Source: Thraustochytrium sp. TN22 (lineage: Eukaryota > Sar > Bigyra > Thraustochytrida > Thraustochytriidae). Taken from it: a DNA stretch of 64,000 nt. The position numbers were made by a program, and so were the translations under genes. The notes beneath the pieces are model-generated. The model had not been told where the DNA came from. It saw nothing but the letters and a program-made list of their open reading frames with translations, and did no database searches. The first letter of the stretch is position 1. The number at the start of each line of letters is the position of its first letter. This document shows positions 39,711-49,141 of the stretch, one piece after another. The stretch lies in the NCBI GenBank assembly GCA_013306675.1, contig JABLUY010000026.1:62001-126000 (forward strand), read 5' to 3'.

Positions 39711-40911
39711 CCTGCTTGCTCTTGCCGCGTGCAGTGAGTGCGCCACTGGCCGAATGCGAATGCGTTTTGGAGCCTCCAAGCTGCGGTCGCGCAGTTTCTC
39801 ACCATGCCGCACGCAAAAATCGGCCGCGACCGACCACCGGCACCATCCATAGCAGCGTGTACGTTTTGGCTCAGCTACTCACTTTCAGAGATTTACTTTG
39901 TACCCTGGTACGGGTAGCTAGAGCTAGCGCTAGAATGTTGACGTCGCTCCCACCGTGACGCAAGGGACATGGTAGCTCAGCCATGCTGGCTGTGCACCCT
40001 TTTCCAACGACGTCGCATACAGCACGCGTGCGCAACCACCAACGAGCAGTGTGACCTGTGCCTCGTGCCCTTCTCAGGGCCTGCTGTCAGTGCTGTGTGC
40101 CGTTGTCACGGTGCTGGAGCCTCCCGCCTTGACTGCCAGTGCCAGTGCCAGCCTGTGGCAGTCTGTGGCCAGGCTCAGTTTGCAGGAGCAGGCCAAGACA
40201 CCGAGTCTCGAATCAGGCGTGATTCGCGTTGACTCGGGTACGACGGCCCGGGCGCGTGCCACCTCACGGCCGGTGCCAGCGGCCCGTGGGCCGTGGGTGC
40301 GGCGCGGCCGCTGCGACACTGCACTGTACGTTCAAGTTCAAGTTAGCTTTCAGAACTTCGTTGACTGTGAATGTGCATGCAGCGCATAACGTGACTACCA
40401 TTCCCGGCGAGCTGGAACTTGACGCCTTGTCGGGGGTACTCGCAGTCGCTCGCGAATCGTGATCATCGACCGGCGCGGTTGAATGAATCCCGGGCCGACT
40501 CAGCCTCACTGGCAGGCTCTCGAAGCAATGCCCCGGGCCCTCGCAGCCAGGCTCTACTAGCTTGCTAGCTAGCTCGGAGGTAGTCACCAAGCACGGCCTT
40601 GGCGCCAGCGGCGCCAGCCCCCGCGCTGGCCGACGGGTCGCACGCGAGCCGCCGCGGCGCCCAGCCTGGCCCTCACGCTGCAAGCCAAGCCACGAGAGCG
40701 GCTTGAAGAACGCAGCGCCACCGGCCGCGGCCCACTCCCGGTCGGACACGCGAGCGAGGGATGATGCCAAGCCTCCAAGGTCAACCAGTGCAAACTTGTG
40801 GGCCGATCCGAGTCGTGGTCGGCGGCCCGAGAGGCCTGTAAGAGTAAACATTTGGTTTCGGCGAGATGCAGTGCCTTCATCTCTGACTGCGAGCTGATCA
40901 CTTGACCGAAT
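39711..40911. promoter_or_regulatory. Gap between tandem channel genes
   Basis: 1.2 kb between the ATG of copy 1 and the stop of copy 2, both on the minus strand. It should hold the promoter of copy 1. Palindromic CTAG clusters occur near 39917-39932 and 40556-40575. A 195-codon minus-strand frame (40264-40851) has no family features and is not accepted. Confidence 0.4.
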
Positions 40912-43900
40912 TCACGCAGAAGACTTGGATGCCTCGCTGAGAGCGGCAACGCTAGAACCCGTTCGAGACCGATCAGAAAAGGAGGTGCCCGTCATGGAAA
41001 AGGCCGTGCTGATGCCGTTGCCGTCGGCGGCACGCTCGCGCAGGATGTCGAGCAGGCTCACGGTGGAGCTCTCGGCCTTGTCTTGCACGGAGACGTCGTC
41101 TTCGCGGCGGTGAAAAGCGCGCGCGTACTTTGGGTTTGCCAGGATGAAGTAGGAGCGAATGCCCTCGATGGAGCCTGCGTCCAGCGCCTGCTCAAAGGTG
41201 AGCTGGCGCTCGTCCGCGAAGGACTCGTCCAGAAAGGCTGTCAGGTCTGCTGTGCGCTTCGGGTAGCGCTGCAGCAACCGAAAGGCGAGGCGACGCGAGT
41301 GTGCGTAGATCCAGGTAAGCATGCGAAAGCCGAGCGGGAAATTGCGGAAGGCCTTGTAGGCAAGGTAGACGGAGAGCACGACAAAGTCAGGGAGCGCTTG
41401 GTCGGAGAAGATGCGCACGACGAATTCCTCCCGAAATGGGAGGTCGTGCAGGCCCTGGCCTTCTTGCAGGGGCGTCCCGGTCAGCGACCGAAGGACGGTC
41501 AAGCCGGAGTTGTCAGGCAGCGGCGGGAAAATGTAGGGCGTGGTGAGCATCCACACACCGAAGCAAATGTGCATGACGACGGCCCACTGCAGGATCTCGC
41601 TCGCCCACAGCGCCAGCGCGCCGGAGAACTCGACCGGTGTGCGGCAGATCTTGGTGAAGAAGAGCTTGTCAACGTAGTAGGAGAGCGCGATGGAGAGCAA
41701 GCCTGCGCGCAGCGTGCGCGCGTCGCCAAGTTCGCGGCGCCACGAGAAGAGTCAGGTGAGCTTGCCAATGCGCGAAATGGCGAGCGGCCGGGCACGATGA
41801 CTGCGCCGACTGCGCCCGGCCGCCGGCGCGGACGAGTGAACGTACCGAACAAGTAGAGGATCGGCATGGACGCCGAATAGGTGAAAATAACCCAGCACAT
41901 GAGCAGCGCTTGGCTGTAACTGCGCGCGCTGCGTGGTTAGCATGGCTTGTGTCTTTGACACGGCACGGCACGGCACGGCATTGCACGGATTGAGACCGCC
42001 GCGAACGTACCGGTAGGAGAGCACAAAGTCGGGCCCCAAGTACATCTCGTTGAGTTCGGTCTGCGAGATGGGCGTCTTGAGGCGACGGTAGGCCGAGTTG
42101 ACGACGGCCAGGACGAGCGGGTAGGCGTGAGGCGCGAAGATATTCAAGAAAATGATGGCAATGGTCTCGATGCCACGGAAGCGGTACCACTCCTGATTGA
42201 AGTCGTCAAAGTTACCCACGAGCAACCAGCCGAGCCCGCTGAATTCAACGCGCAGCATCGTCTCCCAGTCGACATTTAGCACGAGGACGATGAGCCCCGT
42301 GTTCAGGTATGAGGTCACGAAGAGGCGTCGCATGATCTCCAGCTCGCGGCGCACGACCGACTGGTAGCGCATGAAGCCCGCGGACTGCGTGAGGGCAAGA
42401 AAGACGGCCACGTTGAAGAGCAGTGTACAGAAGCTGACGGCAACCTGAATGGCCAGCGCCGCTGTTCGCGCGCGGAGATAGCTGGCGCAGTAGCCATCGC
42501 CAGTGAAGAGGCTGCTGGGCAGATCGTCGTCCGGGAAGTTGACCCCCGAGACGAATATGGCAGAGCAAAGGCAGTCGGGCAAAGTCAGACCTTCGCGGCC
42601 AGGAATGCTAAAACCAGCCTGGTTTGCGGGATCGTCTGCGATGCTTTGCGCCTCCGCAAAAGACTGCGCGCCAGCAAAGAGGCCGTTGCAGACGGCGGTC
42701 TGCTCGTTGAGGCCCGTGGTGACCTCGATGAAGGACTTGGAGATATTGTACGGCTCCGTCACGTAGACGATGCTCAAGGACGCGACGAGGATGGCCGTGA
42801 CCATGAGCACGGTGAGCGCGGACCGCATGAAGCGTGAGCGGCGGCTGATCTCGGCATTCTCCCACAGTAGCGTCGACGGGGGTGGGGCGCGGGTGACGTT
42901 GATCTCGTGCTCGCCGTTCAGGCGCAGCGCCTCGTCCTGGCGCAGCGAGAAGGCGAAGCGCCGGTACAGCTTGAGGCAGCGGCGACGCGCGCGCTGGTCG
43001 TTGAAGGTGACAAAGGCGAAGAGCGCTTCGCCCTCCTCGGCCGCCCTGGCCGCGACTTCATCGAGTTGCATCACTTGCTCGTAGATCGCGTCGTAGCGAG
43101 CCTCGGCGCGCTCCCGCTCTCGCAGCGGCGCATTGTGCCTGTCCAGGTACTTGCGGCGCGCGTCGGCGCGGGCCAGGCGCGTGATGAGGCGGCCGCGCCG
43201 CACACACAGCGCGATCACGTTGCCGGTGCCGTGCACCAGCTGCACGTCATACACCTCCGTGTTGAGTAACTTCTCGAAGTGTCGCTTGATGTCCTCTGCC
43301 TTGGAGTCTGGCGGAATGTTCTCCACCTGCACCGTGTAGTGCTCAATTTTGAGCACCTCTTTGCGGTAGCGCCGCCGCTCGCGCCGCGTCAGCACGCGAA
43401 CATAGGCGGCGAAGAAGAGGAACAGCACGCTTGTGACGGCATCTAGAATGCCGTAGTAGAAGACGAGGCGCGAGCGCTCGATCCGGCACGCGCCGCCCGC
43501 GCACAGAGACGGAAGGTCGGGCGCGTAGATTTCCTCGACGACCGAACCGTTCGCGGGAGGCTCTCGATATAAGTTTCCAAAGGTGGTCTCGATGAGCGGC
43601 ACCGCAGTATCGTCGTAGTACGTGCCGGCTGACGCGTTGATGACCATCACTGGGATGTGCAGCGTGAGCAGGACCAGATACATGCCGCCGAGCCACTTGA
43701 GCGTCTTGAAGTAGCTCGAGATACCGGCGCCGAAGTGCAAGAAGCCTGCCTTGTCCTCTTTGCGGCAGATGAGGTTGAAAAACCCCGTGTGGCTCCCGCA
43801 CACCGTGAGCGGGTCGCCATTCTCGTCGTGCGGGTGATGACGCTCGCGGAACTCCAGCGCCAGTTCCAGGCGGGGCTTCCGGTACTCGTTGCGCAGGTCC

Positions 43901-44415
43901 AGATTGAGCGCGCCGAAGCGCGTGCTCCCGCGCATGGCCAGGTCCGCCACCTCGCCAGCGCCGCGCCTCCGTAGGCTTGCATCGACGGCCTCCGGCGTGT
44001 CGCGCACAGTCATGCGCTTCTTGTCCTGCACCACGAGCCGCTCGCCAAGGCCGCCGAGCGTCGACTCCAGGAACTCTACCGGCACGGGTTGCTCCTCGAA
44101 GTGGCTCGCGCTGAAGCCGTCGCGCTCCTTATGGCCTCGCATCGTGTGCGCCTGTGCATCCTCGCTCCCATCCTCGTCGTCCTCGTCGTCCTCCTCCTCC
44201 TGGTCCCTGCTGTCCACCGTGTCTCTGCGCTCAAGTTCGCGCTCCAGGTCCGCGCTGCTTGACACGACCGTGGTGCCTTCCTCGTCCTGGCTCTCGCCCT
44301 CCTCGTCGTTATGCGCGTCCTGGTGTCCCGCCTCGCGCGCCTCCGTCCACGCGAGCCTGCCCTGCCAGCGCAGCAGCCTCGCGCGAAGATCGCCCACCCA
44401 GTCGCGCTGCGCCAT
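40912..44415 (-). CDS. CSC1/OSCA (TMEM63)-like channel, copy 2, three exons
   Basis: Exons 44415-42011, 41919-41846 and 41702-40912 join in frame to 1089 residues. Intron 1 (91 bp, GTACGT...GCTAAC...CAG) splits SYR|YSQ; intron 2 (143 bp, GTACGT...CTGAC...CAG) sits at the same LFG position as intron 2 of copy 1. Start MAQRDWVGDLR matches copy 1's MSGRGWVSQLY. An acidic N-terminal ~190 residues precede the same order of membrane spans and the 'APPPSTLLWEN' loop; 'NTGLIVLVLNVDW' and 'LGPDFVLSYRY' are identical in both. Copy 2 lacks the intron that splits MTV|IFF in copy 1 (it reads IVYVTEPYNIS without interruption). Expected in the plasma membrane as an osmotic or mechanical cation channel, by family. 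Confidence 0.82.
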
Positions 44416-45729
44416 CCTCGATGGAAGCGGAGTGTTCGGGCTTTGCCTGCCTTCCGATTGCCTTTCGATTGCCTTTTGCAGCACCTGGTGCAGGGCGGGT
44501 GCCCGCCCTCGCGAGCCGGCGAGGAGCGCGAGATCTGATCTGCAGCGCGTGCACGCGTGCACCCGGCGCCACGGCCGCCGCGAAGATATCGCTGGGCAGT
44601 GAAACTCGGAGCCTCCTCTCACTGTGCTCAGGAATTTTGCAGTGGGCGAGTTCTTGGCCGCAGACCAATCCGAGCGAAGGCCTGGGGGGAGCTGGCCGCT
44701 CTTCGAGCGAGTACACTGCAGCGGGCAGCGCGCTGCCAACTGGCAAGTGTGCAGAGAAGGTACAAGGTTGAAAGTAACGTTAACTGCGAGGCTGGTGAAC
44801 GTGCAACTTGAAGGTAAGGGTTACTAGCCTACAAGGCTGAACGTGCACTGCAAGCAAGGAGCGGGTTCACCGAGGAAAATGTCGAAGAAGCGCGGGAGGC
44901 GATCTTGGGGCGAGCGGGGCGAGATGGGCCCTGGTGTCCGCAGAGCCTGCGCTGGGCAAGAGAGCACGGACCAACCTGCACTATGCGTATCAAGACAGCA
45001 GCAAGGCGCCTGAGCGAAGCCGCCCAAGCCCAAGCCCAGGCACGTCAAGGGGCAGCTCCTGGATTCGAGCTCCATCTTCTTCTTGCTGGCTTTGTGGCAG
45101 CAAAGGGCAGCGAAGTCGGAGGCCATTACAGCAACTTGATTCTTCTCTCCTGGCACACAAGTTGAAGTAGCACCGGCGCCCCTCTCGGATCATCATCTCC
45201 AGCCAAGCGGCAGCTCGCTGCCCTTCTCGTCTCCTCCTGCTTGCTCTGCCAGGCCGGGCTCTCCTGTCCGCAGAGTCGACCCGGTGCCCGGCAGCGCGCA
45301 GCCCCATGTTCTGGTACCTGTACCAGGTACCGTCCAGGTCTTTTGGGCTCGCAAAGCTCGAAGCCCCCGCCAGCCAGCGCTCAGCTCGGCACGCCTGCCA
45401 GCACCCGGCCGCGGAGCGCGCAGGAGCGACGACGGTCCTGCGACGTTTTGCGCCCCGCGGCGCCGGCGCCCGCCGCCGCACAGGCCGCCGGCGCCAAAGA
45501 TACCGCGGCGTGGCGGCGACCTTGACTTGAAGGCCGTTGAAAGACGCCGGCTTCGCCGGGTACGCGTACTCGACGCTAGTCAACTCGCAGCCAGCAAACC
45601 CCCTAGGCCGCGCGCGCGCGTGGCGGCGGCGGCGGCGCGGCGGCGCGGCGGCGGCGGCGGTGCTGGAGCTGGTGCTGGCGCGGCGGCGGCGGCGGTGCCG
45701 GAAGCGGCAGCGGCGGCGACCGCGGCGCC
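44416..45729. promoter_or_regulatory. Divergent intergenic region, no gene seen
   Basis: 1.3 kb between divergent ATGs. A 277-codon minus-strand frame (44990-45823) overlaps the start of the four-TM gene and has Arg/Ala-rich composition without motifs, so it is not accepted. A GGTACC-rich palindromic stretch lies at about 45314-45330, and GGC tracts at about 45620-45710 precede the plus-strand ATG. Confidence 0.4.
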
Positions 45730-46299
45730 ATGTGCCTGCTGGGGCTCCTGCCCGGGCACGTGTGCCTGGTGCTGCTCGAGGTCGTCCTCGCGACGCCGAC
45801 GATCGCGCTGTGGAAGGACGCATCGGACTATGGGCCGGAGGGCATGCGGTACTTTCTGTTCGTTTGCGCGGTAGCGGCCGTGGGGCTGGTGTTCACGACG
45901 GTGCGCGCGTGCTGCGGCGCGATCTTCCTCGTGCGGTGGGCGGCGAATCTGATCTTGGTGGCCTACATCTTGTGCCAGCTCAGCATCGTGGGCGTGGGCA
46001 CGTACTACTCGTATATGTTTTGGTACCCGCTGTCGGGCGGCCGATCGCGCGCCTTCTTCGAGGAGAACTACGCGGGCGAATTCTCCTACACGCAGTTTCA
46101 GGTTATCTTCGGCATTGGCGGTGTTTCCTCCGTCGGCTTGGCCGCCACGGCGCTTGTGTCAACCTGCCACGCGTGGCAGGTGGCGCAGATCACCGACGAC
46201 ATTGTCAAGCGCGAGTCGCACGAGGAGGAGCGCGAGCACTTCCTCGCCAAGGAGCGCCAGTACGAGGAAGATGACAACCCTTATGCGTACAGGTCCTGA
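45730..46299 (+). CDS. Four-transmembrane protein with charged tail
   Basis: 189 residues from the ATG at 45730. Hydrophobic spans at about 2-24 (LLGLLPGHVCLVLLEVVLA), 40-63 (YFLFVCAVAAVGLVFTTVRA), 66-90 (IFLVRWAANLILVAYILCQL) and 128-150 (FGIGGVSSVGLAATALVSTC). Between spans 3 and 4 is a Tyr/Phe-rich loop. The C-terminal ~35 residues are charged (KRESHEEEREHFLAKERQYE), likely cytosolic. I do not recognise a family; size and layout resemble tetraspan vesicle or MARVEL-type proteins, but no signature is present. It is convergent with the WDR89-like gene. Confidence 0.72.
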   Translation: MCLLGLLPGHVCLVLLEVVLATPTIALWKDASDYGPEGMRYFLFVCAVAAVGLVFTTVRACCGAIFLVRWAANLILVAYILCQLSIVGVGTYYSYMFWYPLSGGRSRAFFEENYAGEFSYTQFQVIFGIGGVSSVGLAATALVSTCHAWQVAQITDDIVKRESHEEEREHFLAKERQYEEDDNPYAYRS

Positions 46300-46650
46300 C
46301 GAGGAGCACGGACCCCTCGCTTCGCTGGACGAAGTCGACCGCGCGTCATATCACGACAGAACCTTCCCTTTGCTTCATTTCTATCTGGCCTTTTGGTTTT
46401 GTAAAACACACACTCAGACACACAGCTTCTACTGGACATGATCAGTGCTCGATGACACGCGGCGCGGCGGCGGAAGATCGGCCCGGCCTTGAATGGTGGT
46501 CTTCTTCTCACTTCGATGAAGAAGGAAAAAAGGGAGTGACCGTCCTTGATGGAACTTCTCTCCTCCTGCTCCACCCTTTTCACTGGGCGCTCGCTCGCTC
46601 CGTGTCCCGCTCACCCGTTGTCATTCTCTCAGCAAGACAACGCCGCGGCA
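46300..46650. other. Convergent 3' gap
   Basis: 351 bp between two convergent stops. It includes an alternating CACACACTCAGACACACAG stretch at about 46407-46425. No gene or RNA structure recognised. Confidence 0.4.
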
Positions 46651-48498
46651 TCAACGCCGGAAACGCCTCCGCCTGCGGCCGGCCGAGGCGGCCGCTGCCG
46701 CGACCGGCGCCCGGGACTTGGCGTGGCGCCACTCGCATATGAGGCCGTCCTCGCCGCCGGAGAGAATGGTCGCCGGCACGCCGGTGACCGGGTCCGGGCG
46801 CACGAAGGTGACTGCGCGCACGTCCTTGCTGTGGCCTATCGAGCTCTGTACCGTGCACAGCTTGCGCACGCCCGCGAGCGTGACGTCGCCGAGGCAGATC
46901 GTGCCCGAGTGATCCCCCGAAACGAGCAGGAGGGTCTGGCTGCGCGACTTGGGTGGGCCTTCCACGTAGGCGCAATCGATCAGAAAGTCCGAGGGCATGC
47001 CCTGCGCCGCCAAGCTCTCGCGAATCATGGGAAACTCCGCCATGGCCACGGACTTCTCCGCGTGGAAGAGGTGCAAGGTCTCGGAGTGCGTTAGGCAAAA
47101 GAGGCATTCCTGCTGCGGGCCAAAGAACCCAATGCGGCTGACGGGCGACTGCGCGTTCATGACCGAGACCAGGGCGTCCTCCTCGCTACGCTGCCGAATG
47201 TCAAAGTAGCACACCAGACCGTCCATGCCTGCGGTGGCCAGCTCCATCTTGCGCAGCGGGTTGAAGTGCACTTGCGAGACGCCCTCGGTGTGTGAATCTA
47301 CATACTGGCCCAGCTGGCGAGAGCTGCGCCGGTCCCAAAACATCACGCGCGAGTCCTCGTCCTCGTCCGTACCGGCCGCCAGGAGGCCGTTCTCGCAGCC
47401 CACGTCGACGCTCAGAAACGGCACCGGCTCGGGGCTCGACCCGGCGGCGCGGAAACGCTGCGCCATTTGGCCTGTGCGCCGGTCCCACACCGCCACCACG
47501 CCGTCCTCGGCGCACGAGAAGACCGCCTGTGGCTCGGACCGCGAGTCGCCGAAACTCAGCCCAGTGATGCGATCCTCGTGCCCACGCAGGACCTGCGTGC
47601 CGGCAGCCGTCACGCCGCGCTCCAGGTCATACAGGCGCACGCAAAAGTCGGACCACCACGTGCCCGCCAAGCTACCGTCCCAGTTCGATGACATGTGCAT
47701 CACATAGAAGTCGTCGTCCGGGTCGTCGCCGTCCTCCTCGTCGGCATGGTAGTTGTGGTCGCTCTCCATGGCCGTTTCGGCGTCCACGGTGCGCGACGAT
47801 GACGACGAGGATGACGAGGACGAAAATCGTGCAGGTGAGGACGTCGCCTGCCGTGGCGGCACCATCCCCGCCGCACCGGCGGCCGCCGCGGCCCGCAGCG
47901 CCAGGTGCTGCTGGTGCGCGTGCTGCGCGTGCTGCGCGTGCTGCGCGTGCTGCGGCGGCTGCGCGTGCTGCGGCGACTGCGTGGGCTGCAGCGGCTGAGT
48001 CTGCGCCACGATCGGTGCAGGCATTGGCACGCGGGGCGCCTCATCCTCCATAGCGTCGGCCGGCGCCGGCAGCCCTGCCGCTGCTGCCGCTGTTGCCGCG
48101 CCGGGCGCAGCTGGTGGGGTCGGCCCCTGGCCCGGGGCCTCTTGCCCGGCGCAGCTCGCGACGCTGTTCACCAGCTCGAAGCCCTTAATCTGCGCGCCCA
48201 GTTGCCCCACGTTAGTTTCCCCTTCTCGTCCTCCTTCTCCTCGTTCGCGTCACCGTCGGTCTCCGCCTCGACGACGTACTAGAGAGTGCGCGAGCGCCTT
48301 GGCGGCCTCCGCCGGCGCAGCCTGCGACTGCGGCGGCCCCGCGAGCAGGTCGGCGCGCGCATGGGGCCTAGGGCCGGCCCCTGCCGGCCCCGCGCGCGCC
48401 GCGCCGCCCTCCGCCGCGCGCATGCCGCTCTCGCGCGCGCGACCGTCCCGGTTCTGCTCTTCGCGCCACTCGTGCCATGAACCGCTTCCTTGCGTCAT
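46651..48498 (-). CDS. WDR89: WDR89-like WD40 repeat protein, two exons
   Basis: Exons 48498-48280 and 48189-46651 join in phase 0 to 585 residues. The 90-bp intron has GTACGT, a CTAAC branch and CAG, and the join reads AHSL|IKGFELV. The N-terminal ~230 residues are low-complexity (Ala/Gln/His). WD repeats follow: 'GHEDRITGLSF', 'VFSCAEDGVVAVWDRR', 'AAGTDEDEDSRVMFWD', 'SHTEGVSQVHFNP', 'EEDALVSVMNAQSPVSRIGF' and 'ILSGGEDGLICEW', which track human WDR89 block by block. WDR89 has no well-defined biochemical role. The start at 48498 is the first ATG of exon 1; 48423 is an alternative. A single-exon model would start at 48051. Confidence 0.82.
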
Positions 48499-49141
48499 TA
48501 GGCCTCTTTCGTCGTTTGACAAACTTGATGTCTTGACACCTACATACGTCAGTCAGCAGAGTCCTTCAGTGCAGAGGAGGATAGGGCTTACAGAGGGCTG
48601 CAGAGCATCCAGAGCAGGGTGCAGAGCTCACCGATCGCACGCACCGAGCGCATGCATCGAGCGAGCCTCGAGCACGCATCGAGTGAACCATGCGCATCGC
48701 TCATCGAACCGTCAGGGCCTAACTCAGTATCACAGAGCAAGACGAGCCAGAGCGTGAGCAATGTCTCAGATCGCGTGAGCAATGTCTCAGATCGCTCCGC
48801 TTACTTCACTGTCCCTCTTCCTGCCTTTCCTTTTTCCGCTTGTTTGCCAGTGGTAGGCATCTCACGGATGCAGCTCACAAGCGCCACCTTTGTCCTCGCG
48901 TCCTCGCGTCCTCGTCGTCTGCCGCGCCCTCGTCGCCGTCGACGCTCCCGGCCCTCGTCCCTCGCCCAGGTCCTCGCCCAGGTCCTCCAGGGCGAGCGCC
49001 GTCTCCTGCCTCGTGTTCACAGTCAGCTCCAAGTCGTCCTCGTCGCGCTTCCTGCAGAGCCTGAACGAGTCGAGCGAGCTCGGGCAGCCTCCGGCGGGCG
49101 GCGGGCGCGCGGCCGGCGCGCGGCGGTAGCGCGGCGGCAGG
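48499..49141. promoter_or_regulatory. Divergent gap with a 21-bp direct repeat
   Basis: 643 bp between the WDR89-like and ITFG2-like starts. A 21-bp unit (GCGTGAGCAATGTCTCAGAT plus C) occurs twice in tandem at 48752-48795, and a loose series of GCAGAG units at about 48570-48630. No gene is supported. Confidence 0.45.
48752..48795. repeat. Two tandem 21-bp units
   Basis: Direct repeat of a 21-bp unit containing CAATGTCTCAGATCGC, located in a divergent gap about 350 bp upstream of the ITFG2-like ATG. It may be regulatory or a chance duplication. Confidence 0.85.

Noticed and set aside
39969-40040. tRNA-like string GGTAGCTCAG on the plus strand
   Set aside because: It resembles a tRNA A-box/D-loop, but no B-box (GGTTCGANTCC), anticodon stem or acceptor pairing follows at the right distance.
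40264-40851. 195-codon minus-strand frame between the channel genes
   Set aside because: No recognisable motif, mixed Ser/Arg/Ala composition, and it lies where the copy 1 promoter should be.
44990-45823. 277-codon minus-strand frame
   Set aside because: It overlaps the start of the four-TM gene and is an Arg/Ala-rich shadow frame.
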